Below, one piece after another: positions 43,158-52,883 of a stretch of 64,000 nucleotides of DNA. A program made the position numbers and the translations under genes. The notes beneath the pieces were generated by a model. It was not told the DNA's origin and ran no database searches. It worked only from the letters and a program-made list of their open reading frames with translations. Numbering within the stretch: the stretch's first letter is position 1; every line of letters begins with the position of its first letter. The stretch is from positions 7,254,001 through 7,318,000 of the forward strand of contig NZ_CP059572.1 of NCBI RefSeq assembly GCF_019175365.1. The letters are read 5' to 3'. The stretch comes from Actinomadura graeca (GTDB lineage: Bacteria > Actinomycetota > Actinomycetes > Streptosporangiales > Streptosporangiaceae).

Positions 43158-45149
43158 TCAGCCGACGGTCAGGTCGATCGGATCGACGCCGCGCGGCTCG
43201 AATCCGAGGGTCTGGCCGTAGAAGGCCAGCTCGGCCTCCAGGCACGCGATGACCGTTTCCGCGCGCCGGAAGCCGTGCGACTCGCCCTCGAAGGTGAGGT
43301 AGGCGTACGGCATCTTCTTCTCGGCGAGCGCCACGGCGAACCGCTCGGACTGGTCCGGGGGCACCACCGGGTCGTTCAGGCCCTGCAGGAGCAGCACCGG
43401 GCACGCCGTGCGGTCCGCGTGGTTCAGCGGTGAGCGCTCCTCGTAGGCGCGCTCGAAACCGGGCAGCGGGCCGATCAGGCCGAACAGGTACTGCGACTCG
43501 AAGTCGTGGGTGGCCTCGGCGAAGCTCTGCAGCTCGCTGATGCCGAAGTAGGACGTGGCGGCCTTGAACACGTCGGTCTGGGTGACCGACGCGAGCGTCG
43601 TCCATCCCCCGGCGGAGTTGCCGCGGATCGCCAGGCGGTTGGGGTCGGCGATCCCGCCGTCCACGAGCGCCTGCGCGGCGGCGACGGCGTCCTCCACGTC
43701 CACCACACCCCACTGGCGGCGCAGACGCTCCCTGTAGGCGCGGCCGTAGCCGGTGGAGCCGCCGTAGTTGACGTCGATGACGCCGATGCCGCGGCTGGTG
43801 AAGTACGACCGTTCCAGGTTCAGCACCGTGGAGACCCGCCCGGTGGGTCCGCCGTGCACGAACACCACGTACGGCGGCAGTTCCCCTTCTAGGGCGGTGG
43901 CCTCCGGGTTGGTCGGCGGGAAGACGTAGGCGTGGACGGGACGCCCGAACGGCCCCTCCAGGCGCTCGGCGCGCGGCTTGGACAGGTACGCGACGTCCGG
44001 TAGCTCCGGCAGCTCGCGGCGCAGTCCCTCGACGCGCCCGGTCGTCGAGTCGATCCGGACGACGGACGGCGGGACGTCGGGCGCACCGCCGATCCCCACG
44101 ATGGTCGTACCGTCCGCCGACAGCTGCGGCAGCCAGTGGTCGTAGGGGACCTCCAGGTCGACGAGGTCCAGCGTCTCCGGGTCGTAGATGCCGAGCCGCA
44201 TGTCGCCCTCGCCGTGCAGGACGGCGAGCCGGCCGTCCCCCAGCAGCGCGTACGGCATGCCTCCCAGTTGCCAGAGCGGACCGGCGAACTCCTCCTCGGC
44301 CGGGTAGAGCGCCTGCGGGGATTCACCGTGCAGGCCGACCTGGTAGATGTTCCACCAGCCGGGCCAGTCGGAGATGACGTACAGGGACTGGTCGTCGCGC
44401 CACAGCGGGGCGACCGCCGATTCGGTGAGCCCGCCCTTGACCGTACGGGGGGCGACCGTCTTGCCGTCCTCTATCGCGGCCACGCGCAGCTCTGTGCCGT
44501 CCCAGGGCATGCGCGGGTGGTTCCACTGGACCCACGCCAGGTGACCGCCGCTGGGGGACGGTGTGGGGGCGGCGTAGAAGTGGGCGCCGGTCACCAGTTC
44601 CCGGATCGCCCCGGCGTTCTCGGCCGCGCTGCCGTCCAGCGGGACGGCCACGATGGCGCGGCGGATGCCCGCGACGCCCTCCTCGCCCTCGCCGGACGCC
44701 GCGATGTGCCCCTCGCACACGCACCAGATCTCGGTTCCGTCCGGGGACGGCACGAAGTCGGCGTAGCGCAGCCCCGCCTGGACGGCCGGCTCGGGCGTCA
44801 GCGGGTACGGCTTGGGGTCGCGCTCGTCGACCCGGTACAGCCGCTGGTCCTCGTAGTTGGCGAACACCAGCGACGGGCCCTCGGCGGAGCGGACCGGCAG
44901 GTATGACCGCCCGCCGTACTCGTGCACGCGCGTGCGCGCGTCCCAGGGGGCCTGGAGCAGATCCGTCCGGTGACCGCCCTGGAGGTGGACGACCGTGGTC
45001 CGCCCGCCCTCCTCTGGTCGGGCCTCCTGCCACCACACGTCATCGCCCGCGACGGTCGGGAAACTCAGGCGCAGCCGGGCGCGGGCGACATCGGCCGCGG
45101 AGATGGGTGAGGGCCAGGAGCCGTAGGGGAGGGGCGCACGAGCGGTCAT
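43158..45149 (-). CDS. S9-family (prolyl oligopeptidase-like) serine peptidase
   Basis: The 663-residue protein has an N-terminal beta-propeller (about residues 20-390, with repeated strands such as GGHLAWVQWNHPRMPWDGTEL) and a C-terminal alpha/beta hydrolase domain. The nucleophile motif is GNSAGGW near residue 510, the acid LLQGLNDPVVPPDQ near 592 and the histidine FEGESHGFR near 627. It has no signal peptide, so it is probably a cytoplasmic dipeptidyl- or acylaminoacyl-peptidase clearing small peptides. It follows gluD on the same strand, after a 193-base gap with a hairpin. Confidence 0.9.
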   Translation of the reverse strand: MTARAPLPYGSWPSPISAADVARARLRLSFPTVAGDDVWWQEARPEEGGRTTVVHLQGGHRTDLLQAPWDARTRVHEYGGRSYLPVRSAEGPSLVFANYEDQRLYRVDERDPKPYPLTPEPAVQAGLRYADFVPSPDGTEIWCVCEGHIAASGEGEEGVAGIRRAIVAVPLDGSAAENAGAIRELVTGAHFYAAPTPSPSGGHLAWVQWNHPRMPWDGTELRVAAIEDGKTVAPRTVKGGLTESAVAPLWRDDQSLYVISDWPGWWNIYQVGLHGESPQALYPAEEEFAGPLWQLGGMPYALLGDGRLAVLHGEGDMRLGIYDPETLDLVDLEVPYDHWLPQLSADGTTIVGIGGAPDVPPSVVRIDSTTGRVEGLRRELPELPDVAYLSKPRAERLEGPFGRPVHAYVFPPTNPEATALEGELPPYVVFVHGGPTGRVSTVLNLERSYFTSRGIGVIDVNYGGSTGYGRAYRERLRRQWGVVDVEDAVAAAQALVDGGIADPNRLAIRGNSAGGWTTLASVTQTDVFKAATSYFGISELQSFAEATHDFESQYLFGLIGPLPGFERAYEERSPLNHADRTACPVLLLQGLNDPVVPPDQSERFAVALAEKKMPYAYLTFEGESHGFRRAETVIACLEAELAFYGQTLGFEPRGVDPIDLTVG

Positions 45150-45286
45150 AACAGGAATCGTCTCGCAAACGGGGATGGGTTGGGGCCGTGACGGGCGGTT
45201 TGACTTCGGAAAGATACAAGCCGGTCACCAGGCGACCCGCGGGTAACGACCCGTTCGCGCGTAGGGACGGGCCCTCCCCGCGCGAA

Positions 45287-45319
45287 GGGGCACCGACCGG
45301 CGGCGGCCGGCGGCGCCCC
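45287..45319 (-). terminator. Candidate terminator after gluD
   Basis: GGGGC (45287-45291) pairs with GCCCC (45315-45319) around an inner CCGG/CCGG region. The outer stem is short, so this is only a candidate for ending the glutamate operon before the peptidase gene. Confidence 0.35.
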
Positions 45320-45342
45320 CTAAGGCGCGGCTGAGGTCGATC

Positions 45343-46335
45343 TCACACTCCGGAGGCCGCGCCGCCTGCGGCCATCCCCGGCGCGGGCGGAGCGACGACG
45401 TCGGCGCCCATGGTCTTCGCCTCGGTCTTGCGGCTGCGGCGGCTGCGCGCCTCCAGCCACGTCGCGAACCGGCTCACCGCCATGTTGATCGCGATGTAGA
45501 TGACCGCGACCACGATCCCCGCCTGGATCTTGTTGTTGTGGTAGTTGGCGGGGACCTGCCGGAAGCCGGCGCTGAGCAGCTCGGAGTAGGCGATGATGAA
45601 CCCGAGCGCGGTGTCCTTGAGCAGGACGACGAGCTGGCTGACGATCGCCGGCATCATCACCGTGACCGCCTGCGGCAGCAGGATCAGGCGCATGACGCCG
45701 TTCTTGCGCAGGCCGACCGAGTACGCGGCCTCCGCCTGCCCCTTCGGGATCGACAGGACGCCCGCGCGCACCACCTCGGCCAGCACCGAGCCGTTGTACA
45801 GCACGAGGCCGAAGACGACCGCCGCGAACGCGGGCACCGTGATGGTCCCGGCGTTGATCTCCACGCCGAAGACCGAGAAGACGTTGTCCACCAGCACGCG
45901 CTGGAAGGTGCCGAACGCGGAGTCGGCGATGGTGGGGCTGATCTTGTTGGGGATGAAGAACGCCAGGAAGATCAGGATGAGCAGGGGAATCGCCCGGAAG
46001 AACTCCACCACGACTCCGGCCGGGACCCGCACCCACCAGTGGTCCGACAGCCGCGCCAGGCCGAACACCACACCGAACAGCAGGGCCAGGACGGACGCGA
46101 CGGCCGCGGCCTTCAGCGTGCTCCACAGGCCGGGCAGGATCAGCTTGTCCCACACCGTCCACTTGGTGAACGGGCTCCACAGCTCGCCCGCGAACTGGCC
46201 CTTGTCGTTGAAGCGCCAGAGGAACGCGGCGAGGATGCCGAGGAGGACGATCGACGCGACGACGGTCACCATCGTGTTCCGCGCGCGCGCCCTCGGCCCG
46301 GGGGCGTCGAACAGGACGGTCGCTTCCTTGCTCAT
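45343..46335 (-). CDS. gluD: Glutamate-type ABC transporter permease GluD
   Basis: The 330-residue permease of the polar amino-acid (HisM/GlnP) family has a long N-terminal segment with one extra span before the core. The core carries GLWSTLKAAAVASVLALLFG, the EAA-like loop LSIPKGQAEAAYSVGLRKNG, and FFRAIPLLILIFLAFFIP. The ATG overlaps the gluC stop by four bases (ATGA). The C-terminal tail is Ala/Gly/Pro-rich and cytoplasmic. The gene completes a four-gene gluA-gluB-gluC-gluD set like that of Corynebacterium and Streptomyces. Confidence 0.9.
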   Translation of the reverse strand: MSKEATVLFDAPGPRARARNTMVTVVASIVLLGILAAFLWRFNDKGQFAGELWSPFTKWTVWDKLILPGLWSTLKAAAVASVLALLFGVVFGLARLSDHWWVRVPAGVVVEFFRAIPLLILIFLAFFIPNKISPTIADSAFGTFQRVLVDNVFSVFGVEINAGTITVPAFAAVVFGLVLYNGSVLAEVVRAGVLSIPKGQAEAAYSVGLRKNGVMRLILLPQAVTVMMPAIVSQLVVLLKDTALGFIIAYSELLSAGFRQVPANYHNNKIQAGIVVAVIYIAINMAVSRFATWLEARSRRSRKTEAKTMGADVVAPPAPGMAAGGAASGV

Positions 46336-47015
46336 CGCGCCACCGCCATTCGCTTGTGCAGCCATCCGAAGAAGAACCCGGTCGGCAGTGTGAGGATCAT
46401 GAATCCGATGGCGACGCCGATGAACAGCGGGAGCGCGCCGCTGGTGAACGAGGGCTGGTCCAGGAGGTCCTTCATGACCGCCGCCGCCTCGGCGTAGCTC
46501 GCGGCGGACGCCACCGTCGTGTTCTTGATCATCGCGATCATGACGCTGCCCAGGGGCGCGATGACCGAGCGGAACGCCTGCGGCAGGATGACGATGCGCA
46601 GCGACTGGCTGAAGGTGAGCCCGACCGACCGCGCCGCCTCGGCCTGTCCGAGCGGCACGGTGTTGATGCCCGCGCGCAGCGACTCGCAGACGAAGGCCGC
46701 GGTGTATCCGGACAGGCCCAGGACCGCCCACCAGTAGTACGTGGTCGAGGGGTTGTCGGAGAACTTCAGTGCCAGGACGTCGTTGAGCCCGAGGCTGCAC
46801 ATCAGCAGCACCAGGGTCAGCGGCGTGTTGCGCACGATGTTGACGTAGCCGGTGCCGACGACGCGCAGCAACGGGACGGGCGCGACCCGGAAACTCACCA
46901 GCAGGGTCCCGATCAGCAGGGACAGCACGGCGGAGAGCGCGGCGAGCCGTATCGTCGCCCAGAATCCTTCGAGGATCTGGTCGATGTTGTCGAAGAACGG
47001 GCCGAAGTCAAACAT
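46332..47015 (-). CDS. gluC: Glutamate-type ABC transporter permease GluC
   Basis: The 227-residue HisM-family permease has GFWATIRLAALSAVLSLLIG at the start, NIVRNTPLTLVLLMCSLG, and the coupling loop INTVPLGQAEAARSVGLTFSQ. It is a partner of GluD, which starts on its stop codon. It is separated from gluB by 105 bases holding a nested hairpin. Confidence 0.92.
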   Translation of the reverse strand: MFDFGPFFDNIDQILEGFWATIRLAALSAVLSLLIGTLLVSFRVAPVPLLRVVGTGYVNIVRNTPLTLVLLMCSLGLNDVLALKFSDNPSTTYYWWAVLGLSGYTAAFVCESLRAGINTVPLGQAEAARSVGLTFSQSLRIVILPQAFRSVIAPLGSVMIAMIKNTTVASAASYAEAAAVMKDLLDQPSFTSGALPLFIGVAIGFMILTLPTGFFFGWLHKRMAVAR

Positions 47016-47035
47016 TGCTTAGCTGTTCCATGGCG

Positions 47036-47072
47036 TTCCAGACGGTCGGGGCCAGACCGGCGCGTCCTGGAA
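47036..47072 (-). promoter_or_regulatory. Nested stem-loop between gluB and gluC
   Basis: TTCCAG (47036-47041) pairs with CTGGAA (47067-47072), enclosing CGGTC (47043-47047) with GACCG (47055-47059). Like the hairpin at 24679-24709, it follows the binding-protein gene and precedes the permease, so it may set the binding-protein excess. Confidence 0.45.
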
Positions 47073-47120
47073 GGCGTTCGCCTCCCCGGGACGCACCGGC
47101 GTGACGGGCTCGGCCTCGGA

Positions 47121-47990
47121 TCAGGCGCAACCTTCCATCTGAGGCACGGTCGTGACGAGCTTCAGCCCCGTGCCCGAGAAGTGCTTCTCCAGCAGCGTCT
47201 TGGCGGTCCCGTCGGAGTACATCTGCGTGATGGCGGTGTTGACCGCCTCGCAGGTCTCCTTGTCGCCCTTCTTGATGCCGACGCCGTACTTCTCGTCGGT
47301 GAAGGGCGCGTTGATGACCTTGAACTTGCCCTTCTGCTGGCTGGCGAAGCCGGCGAGGATGAGGTCGTCGGTGCTGACCGCGTCCAGGGCGCCCGCCTGG
47401 AGCTTGGCGGCGCAGTCGGAGTAGCTGCTGGCGTCGACCGTGGTGACGCCCTTGATGTCGAGCTTGCCGTCCGGGGGGCCCTCGGTGATGCGGCGGAAGG
47501 AGTTGGACCCGGCCGCCTTGCAGAGCTTCTTGCCCTTGAGGTCCTGGGGCTTCTTGATGGAGGTGTTGCTGGCCGCCACCATCGTGTCCTGGTGCGCGAC
47601 GTAGTACGGGCCGCCGAAGGTGACCTGCGCCTTGCGGGCCTCGGTGATGGAGTACGTCGCGAAGACGAGGTCGACCTGCCCGCCGCCCAGGAACGACTCG
47701 CGGTTCGCCGACGTCGTCTCCTTGAAGGTGACGCCGTTCTCGGGGACGCCCAGCTTCTGCGCGACGTACTTGGCGACGTCCACGTCGAAGCCGTCGTAGG
47801 AGCCGTCCGGCTTCTTCAGGCCCAGCGCGGGCTGGTCGAACTTGATGCCGATCGTCAGCTTCTTCTCGTCCTTGGCCTTCTGGACGACGGACTTGGCCTC
47901 GGTCTTCTCCTTGTCGCTGCCACAGGCGCTGAGCGCCAGGGACAGCGCCATCCCCGCGCCGATGAGGGCGCCGATACGACGTGCTCGCAT
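47121..47990 (-). CDS. gluB: Glutamate-type ABC transporter binding lipoprotein GluB
   Basis: The 289-residue lipoprotein has the signal MRARRIGALIGAGMALSLAL and lipobox SAC at C23. The family-3 solute-binding fold shows LTIGIKFDQPALGLKK, GSYDGFDVDVAKYVAQKLG and STDDLILAGF. KFDQPALG is typical of the glutamate binders of actinobacteria. It lies between gluA and gluC. Confidence 0.92.
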   Translation of the reverse strand: MRARRIGALIGAGMALSLALSACGSDKEKTEAKSVVQKAKDEKKLTIGIKFDQPALGLKKPDGSYDGFDVDVAKYVAQKLGVPENGVTFKETTSANRESFLGGGQVDLVFATYSITEARKAQVTFGGPYYVAHQDTMVAASNTSIKKPQDLKGKKLCKAAGSNSFRRITEGPPDGKLDIKGVTTVDASSYSDCAAKLQAGALDAVSTDDLILAGFASQQKGKFKVINAPFTDEKYGVGIKKGDKETCEAVNTAITQMYSDGTAKTLLEKHFSGTGLKLVTTVPQMEGCA

Positions 47991-48034
47991 GCTCTCGTCT
48001 ACCTCTGCTGTTGTGTGACGTCGGGCGGAAGGGT

Positions 48035-48853
48035 TCAGTGCGTGAGGATCTTGGAAAGGAAGTCCTTCGCGCGGTCCGTGCGGGCGTTGGTGAAGAACTC
48101 GTCGGGCGTGTTCTCCTCCACGATCTGGCCGTCCGCCATGAACACGACCTTCTGCGCGGCCCTGCGGGCGAAGCCCATCTCATGGGTGACCACGATCATC
48201 GTCATACCGTCTCTGGCGAGTCCGGTCATGACGTCCAGGACCTCGTTGACCATCTCCGGGTCGAGAGCCGACGTGGGCTCGTCGAACAGCATCACCTTGG
48301 GCTTCATGGCGAGGGAGCGCGCGATGGCGGCGCGCTGCTGCTGTCCGCCGGACAGCTGGGCGGGGTACTTCTGGGCCTGGTTGGCGATGCCGACGCGGTC
48401 CAGCAGCTCCAGCGCGTGCTTCTCCGACTCCTGCTTGCCCTGCTTGCGGACCTTGATGGGCCCGAGCGTGACGTTCTCCAGGATCGTCTTGTGGGCGAAC
48501 AGGTTGAACGACTGGAAGACCATGCCGACGTCGGCCCGCAGCCTCGCCAGTTCCTTGCCCTCCTTGGGCAGCTCCTTGCCGTCCACGAGGATCGTGCCGC
48601 CGTCGATGGGCTCCAGCCGGTTGATGGACCGGCACAGCGTCGACTTGCCGCCGCCCGAGGGGCCGATCACGACGACGACCTCACCGCGGTCCACGGTGAG
48701 GTTGATGTCCTTGAGGACGTGCAGCTCGCCGAAGTGCTTGTCGACGTGCTCCACCACGACGAGGGGCCCGGCGCCCGCGGTGGCCCGCTCCGGAACGGAG
48801 TCATCCGGCCCGCCGCCCCCGGTGAGGTCGGGCCCGCCTTCGCTGCCTGTCAT
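48035..48853 (-). CDS. gluA: Glutamate-type ABC transporter ATPase GluA
   Basis: The 272-residue ATPase has Walker [10 protein letters not shown], the Q-loop [20 protein letters not shown], the signature [15 protein letters not shown] and Walker [16 protein letters not shown]. The start at ATG 48853 (MTGSEGG) includes a Gly/Pro-rich lead of about 30 residues. The other candidate starts lie upstream through the gap to miaB and are not family-like. It is first in the operon. Confidence 0.93.
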   Translation of the reverse strand: MTGSEGGPDLTGGGGPDDSVPERATAGAGPLVVVEHVDKHFGELHVLKDINLTVDRGEVVVVIGPSGGGKSTLCRSINRLEPIDGGTILVDGKELPKEGKELARLRADVGMVFQSFNLFAHKTILENVTLGPIKVRKQGKQESEKHALELLDRVGIANQAQKYPAQLSGGQQQRAAIARSLAMKPKVMLFDEPTSALDPEMVNEVLDVMTGLARDGMTMIVVTHEMGFARRAAQKVVFMADGQIVEENTPDEFFTNARTDRAKDFLSKILTH

Positions 48854-49079
48854 GCGCTCGGACTTTACGTCATCCGCGCGGACCGGCAAGACTCCGGTGG
48901 GTACCGATACGATCACGAATACGCATGTCGGCGGGCGGTTTCCGCACGTTGGCGGACCACGGGCCGGGACGGGCCGGAACGGGCCCGACACGGCGCCTCG
49001 GCCGTTTCGTGACCCGCCGGTAACCCTTCGGTGATCATGCCCGGCGACCCGGGTGCGGCGCGTACCCTTGGTGACTGTC

Positions 49080-50654
49080 ATGAGTGCGCCTATGGAGATG
49101 GGCCCCCGCACGTACGAAATCCGTACTTACGGGTGCCAGATGAACGTCCACGACTCCGAGCGGCTGTCCGGCCTCCTGGAGTCGGCCGGGTACGTCCGTG
49201 CGGAGAATGCAGAGCCCGATGTCGTGGTGTTCAACACCTGCGCCGTCAGGGAGAACGCCGACAACCGCCTGTACGGCAACCTTGGGCATTTGCGACCCGT
49301 CAAGGATGGCCGTCCCGGCATGCAGATCGCCGTGGGCGGTTGCCTCGCGCAGAAGGACCGCGACACCATCGTCAAGCGCGCACCATGGGTGGACGTGGTG
49401 TTCGGCACGCACAACATAGGTTCGCTGCCCGCACTGCTGGAGCGCTCACGTGTGCGCGACGAGGCGCAGGTCGAGATCGAAGAGTCCCTGGTGACCTTCC
49501 CCTCGACGCTGCCCACCCGGCGGGAGTCGCCCTACGCGGCATGGGTCTCCATCTCGGTCGGGTGCAACAACACCTGCACGTTCTGCATCGTCCCGTCGCT
49601 GCGCGGCAAGGAGAAGGACCGCCGTCCCGGTGAGATCCTCGCCGAGATCGAGGCGCTGGTGGGCGAGGGCGCCCTTGAGATCACCCTCCTCGGGCAGAAC
49701 GTGAACGCGTACGGCTCGGGCTTCGGCGCCCTTTCCGCGGCGCCCGACGAGGTCCGCGCGATGACCGCGGGCGGCCAGTCGGCGTTCGCCGGGCTCCTGC
49801 GCGCGTGCGGGGGAGTCGAGGGCCTGGAGCGCGTCCGGTTCACCTCCCCGCACCCCAAGGACTTCACCGACGACGTCGTCGCGGCGATGGCGGAGACGCC
49901 GAACGTGATGCCGTCCTTGCACATGCCCCTGCAGTCGGGATCCGACGCGGTGCTGCGCGCCATGCGCCGCTCGTACCGGCAGGAGCGCTATCTCGGCATC
50001 ATCGAGAAGGTCCGGGCCGCGATCCCTGACGCGGCGATCACCACCGACATCATCGTCGGCTTCCCCGGCGAGACCGAGGCCGACTTCGAGCAGACCCTGC
50101 ACGTCGTGCGCGAGGCGCGGTTCTCTTCCGCGTTCACGTTCCAGTACTCCAAGCGTCCCGGTACCCCGGCGGCGACCATGCCCGGCCAGCTGCCCAAGGA
50201 AGTCGTCCAGGAACGGTACGAGCGCCTCGTCGCCCTCCAGGAGGAGGTCTCCTGGGCGGAGAACAAGAGGCAGCTGGGCAGGACGCTTGAGGTCCTCGTG
50301 GCCGAAGGCGAGGGCCGCAAGGACGGCGTGACCCGCCGGCTTTCAGGACGCGCGCCCGACAACCGTCTCGTTCACTTCCAGGCCCCGGACGAGCAGGTCC
50401 GTCCCGGCGACATGGTCACCGTCGAGGTCACCTACGCCGCCCCGCACCATCTGGTCGCTGACAAGGCCGCGCAGGGCGTCCGCCGCACGCGCGCGGGGGA
50501 CGCTTGGGAAGCACGCCAGGGCAAGCCCAGCGGAGACGGCGCGCGCGGGGGGCAGAAGGGCGTCGCGCTCGGGATGCCCTCGATCGGACGTCCGGCCTCA
50601 GCCGGGACGGTTTCGTCCGGGACGGCCGTGTCCGGCTGCGCCACCTGCTCCTGA
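49080..50654 (+). CDS. miaB: tRNA-2-methylthio-N6-dimethylallyladenosine synthase
   Basis: MiaB adds a methylthio group to i6A37 of tRNAs, the product of MiaA, whose gene lies 1.3 kb downstream. The 524-residue protein has the UPF0004 cysteines ([35 protein letters not shown]), the radical-SAM motif [11 protein letters not shown] near residue 163 and a TRAM domain, then a disordered tail of about 60 residues common in actinomycetes. ATG 49080 is chosen; GTG 49071 is also possible. It is divergent from the glu operon. Confidence 0.94.
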   Translation: MSAPMEMGPRTYEIRTYGCQMNVHDSERLSGLLESAGYVRAENAEPDVVVFNTCAVRENADNRLYGNLGHLRPVKDGRPGMQIAVGGCLAQKDRDTIVKRAPWVDVVFGTHNIGSLPALLERSRVRDEAQVEIEESLVTFPSTLPTRRESPYAAWVSISVGCNNTCTFCIVPSLRGKEKDRRPGEILAEIEALVGEGALEITLLGQNVNAYGSGFGALSAAPDEVRAMTAGGQSAFAGLLRACGGVEGLERVRFTSPHPKDFTDDVVAAMAETPNVMPSLHMPLQSGSDAVLRAMRRSYRQERYLGIIEKVRAAIPDAAITTDIIVGFPGETEADFEQTLHVVREARFSSAFTFQYSKRPGTPAATMPGQLPKEVVQERYERLVALQEEVSWAENKRQLGRTLEVLVAEGEGRKDGVTRRLSGRAPDNRLVHFQAPDEQVRPGDMVTVEVTYAAPHHLVADKAAQGVRRTRAGDAWEARQGKPSGDGARGGQKGVALGMPSIGRPASAGTVSSGTAVSGCATCS

Positions 50655-50662
50655 ACTCCGGC

Positions 50663-50764
50663 ATGATCGGAGGCACCCGCGCCGAAGGAGGCAGTGTGCT
50701 GGAAGAGGCAGTGCCGGAAGAGGCAGCGCAGGAAGAGGCAGCGCAGGAAGAAGCGATGTGCTGA
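50663..50764 (+). CDS. Possible 33-codon acidic peptide (EEAAQ repeats)
   Basis: ATG 50663 opens a frame ending in TGA at 50762-50764, overlapping the next gene's GTG. The peptide is almost entirely a repeat, LEEAVPEEAAQEEAAQEEAM, encoded by 15-base units. It may only be the leader whose translation feeds the dioxygenase-like gene. Existence as a protein is doubtful. Confidence 0.25.
   Translation: MIGGTRAEGGSVLEEAVPEEAAQEEAAQEEAMC
50701..50760 (+). repeat. Four purine-rich 15-base tandem units
   Basis: GGAAGAGGCAGTGCC, GGAAGAGGCAGCGCA twice, then GGAAGAAGCGATGTG. Each unit begins with a ribosome-site-like GGAAG, and the last one supplies the site and the GTG start of the following gene. 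Confidence 0.8.
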
Positions 50765-51609
50765 TTTCGGCGGCGGTATGCCCGCACCCGCCCGTCCTCG
50801 TGCCCGCCATGGCGGGAGAGGCCGCGCCGGAAATGGACGGCGTGCGCGCCGCATGCGACGAGGCCGTCCGCCGCCTTGGAGTCGCCTACACGGACGTGAC
50901 CGTCAGACCTCCGCGGATGCGCGCGTCCACCGTGGACGCCCTCATCGTCGTCGGAGGGGCCCCGGAGACACGCACCTATGGCCCCGGCGCCTATGCGACG
51001 CTCCGCCCATACGGCCTTGAGTGGACGAGCCCGGTCGCGCCCACGGATGCCACTGACACCACGGAAGCCGGCAGGCAGCCGCTGCCCCTCTCGCTGACGA
51101 TCGGGCACTGGCTTCTGCAGCGGCAGGACGCCGATGCAGGCGCGCTCTACCAGGCGGTCGGATTCGATGACCCGCCCGAGGAGTGCCTTGAACTCGGACG
51201 GGAACTCGCCGACACGGCCGAACGTGTCGCCCTGCTGGTCATGGGCGACGGCTCGGCATGCCGCTCAGAGAAGGCACCCGGATACCTCGATGAACGCGCA
51301 CGCCCCTACGACGAGGCCGTCGCACGCGCTCTGGGCGAGGGCGACGCCGCCGCCCTGGCCGCGCTGGACGCCGGGTTGTCCCGGGAGCTTCAGGCGGCCG
51401 GACGCGCGGCATGGCAGGTGCTCGCCGGCGCGGCAGGGGCCACGGGCGGCCCTCAGGATGCCGGTGGCGCCCGGACGGCCGTCGCCGGGATCCCGATGAC
51501 CAGCGGCCTTTCAGCGGGCCTCCTCGCCGAGGAGGCGCCCTATGGCGTCGGCTACCTCGTCGCGAGCTGGGTGAGGGCCGTCCCCGCCCTCACCGCAGGG
51601 CCGGTCTAG
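50758..51609 (+). CDS. Class III extradiol dioxygenase subunit B-like protein
   Basis: The 283-residue protein matches the LigB-like superfamily at its start (MLISAAVCPHPPVLVPAMAG) and in VALLVMGDGSACRSEKAPG. Members sit between miaB and miaA in many actinobacteria, which supports a conserved, still undefined role rather than aromatic ring cleavage. The HPP and DGS segments are present, but the full metal ligand set of dioxygenases is not clear. Its GTG start is fed by the purine repeat. Its stop overlaps the convergent small gene by three bases. Confidence 0.85.
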   Translation: MLISAAVCPHPPVLVPAMAGEAAPEMDGVRAACDEAVRRLGVAYTDVTVRPPRMRASTVDALIVVGGAPETRTYGPGAYATLRPYGLEWTSPVAPTDATDTTEAGRQPLPLSLTIGHWLLQRQDADAGALYQAVGFDDPPEECLELGRELADTAERVALLVMGDGSACRSEKAPGYLDERARPYDEAVARALGEGDAAALAALDAGLSRELQAAGRAAWQVLAGAAGATGGPQDAGGARTAVAGIPMTSGLSAGLLAEEAPYGVGYLVASWVRAVPALTAGPV

Positions 51610-51848
51610 GAGGGCTGACCGCCTCCCGGGCCGCCGCCCGGCGTGCCCCCGCCCGGCGTGCCGCCGGACTGGCCGCCCTCGCCGCCCCTGTCGATGTAGT
51701 CGCCGGCCCTCTCCTGGGCCTTGTCGACCTTGTCGGCGTACTTGCCGCCGGTCTTCCGGTCGATCATGTCCCCGCCCTTGTCGACGGCGTTCCTGGCCTT
51801 GTCGGGGTGCTGGCCGAGCATCTGCTTGACCTTGTCGACGATGGACAT
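51606..51848 (-). CDS. MT0933-type small protein (annotated as antitoxin)
   Basis: The 80-residue protein matches the MT0933_antitoxin family: MSIVDKVKQMLGQHPDKARN, KTGGKYADKVDKAQERAGDY, then a Gly/Pro/Ser tail (GGTPGGGTPGGGPGGG). No toxin gene is adjacent, so a toxin-antitoxin role is not supported here. The DKV and DKA repeats suggest an amphipathic helical stress protein. Its stop codon overlaps that of the dioxygenase-like gene on the other strand. Confidence 0.8.
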   Translation of the reverse strand: MSIVDKVKQMLGQHPDKARNAVDKGGDMIDRKTGGKYADKVDKAQERAGDYIDRGGEGGQSGGTPGGGTPGGGPGGGQPS

Positions 51849-51947
51849 TCGGCATCCCCCCGGATCCCTCGTCCCGACGGCGCCGCGCGACCTCGCGCGA
51901 CACCCGTACATCACGGCTATACCCGTTCTGTTGCCACAATCAAGCCT

Positions 51948-52853
51948 GTGACCTCTCCAGATGTGATCGCGGTCGTCGGGGCGACCGCCGCCGGCAAGTC
52001 CGACCTCGCCGTGGACCTGGCCCTGCGTCTCGGCGGGGAGGCGGTCAACGCCGACTCCATGCAGCTGTACCGCGGCATGGACATCGGCACCGCGAAGCTG
52101 TCGCCGGACGAGATGCGCGGCGTGGCCCACCACCTCCTGGACATCTGGGACGTGACCGAGACCGCCAGCGTCGCCGAGTACCAGCGCCTCAGCGCGGACG
52201 TGATCGCCGGGATCCGCGCGCGCGCCCGCATGCCGGTGCTCGTGGGCGGATCGGGCCTGTACGTCCGGGCCGCCCTTGACCGCTTGGAGTTCCCCGGTAC
52301 GGACCCGGGCGTCCGCGCCCGCCTGGAGGACGAGCTGGCCGAGGTGGGTTCCGGCGTCCTGCACGAACGGTTGCGCACGCTCGACCCCGCGGCGGCGGAG
52401 GCGATCCTCCCCAGCAACGGCCGCCGCATCGTCCGCGCCCTGGAGGTGATCGAGGTCTCCGGCCGCCCGTTCAGCGCCACCCTGCCCGCGCACGACTACC
52501 GCTATGACGCGGTCGTGCAGATAGGGCTGCATGTACCACGCGACGAGCTGGACGAGCGGATCGCACTGCGAGTGGAGCGGATGTGGGAGGCGGGCCTGGT
52601 CGACGAGGTCCGGGGCCTGGAGAAGCTAGGACTGCGGGACGGTCTGACCGCCGGCCGTGCCCTCGGGTACGCGCAGGTGCTCCGGTTCCTCGCGGGGGAG
52701 TGGGACGAGGAGCAGGCCAAGGCGGAGACCATCCGGACGACCCGCCGCTTCGCCCGGCGCCAGGAGTCCTGGTTCCGCCGTGACCCGCGCGTCCAATGGC
52801 TGCCCTACAACGCCTCTGACCTGGCCGAGCGTGCACTGGCCCTCGTCAGCTGA
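51948..52853 (+). CDS. miaA: tRNA dimethylallyltransferase
   Basis: MiaA prenylates A37 of tRNAs that read UNN codons. The 301-residue protein has the P-loop GATAAGKS at residues 11-18, NADSMQLYRGMDIGTAKLSP, the substrate region VGGSGLYVRA and a C-terminal FARRQESWFRRDPRVQWL. It starts at GTG 51948. It precedes dapF by 30 bases, probably one transcript. With miaB it makes ms2i6A37. Confidence 0.95.
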   Translation: MTSPDVIAVVGATAAGKSDLAVDLALRLGGEAVNADSMQLYRGMDIGTAKLSPDEMRGVAHHLLDIWDVTETASVAEYQRLSADVIAGIRARARMPVLVGGSGLYVRAALDRLEFPGTDPGVRARLEDELAEVGSGVLHERLRTLDPAAAEAILPSNGRRIVRALEVIEVSGRPFSATLPAHDYRYDAVVQIGLHVPRDELDERIALRVERMWEAGLVDEVRGLEKLGLRDGLTAGRALGYAQVLRFLAGEWDEEQAKAETIRTTRRFARRQESWFRRDPRVQWLPYNASDLAERALALVS

Positions 52854-52883
52854 GGCGCCGGGCGCAGGCAATACGATCGAAGG

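Noticed and set aside
43190..43215. T-arm-like GGCTCGAATCC suggesting a tRNA gene
   Set aside because: It lies within the C-terminal codons of the S9 peptidase and no acceptor or anticodon stem pairs around it.
51606..51848. MT0933-type gene as half of a toxin-antitoxin pair
   Set aside because: No small partner ORF adjoins it; flanking genes are the dioxygenase-like gene and miaA.
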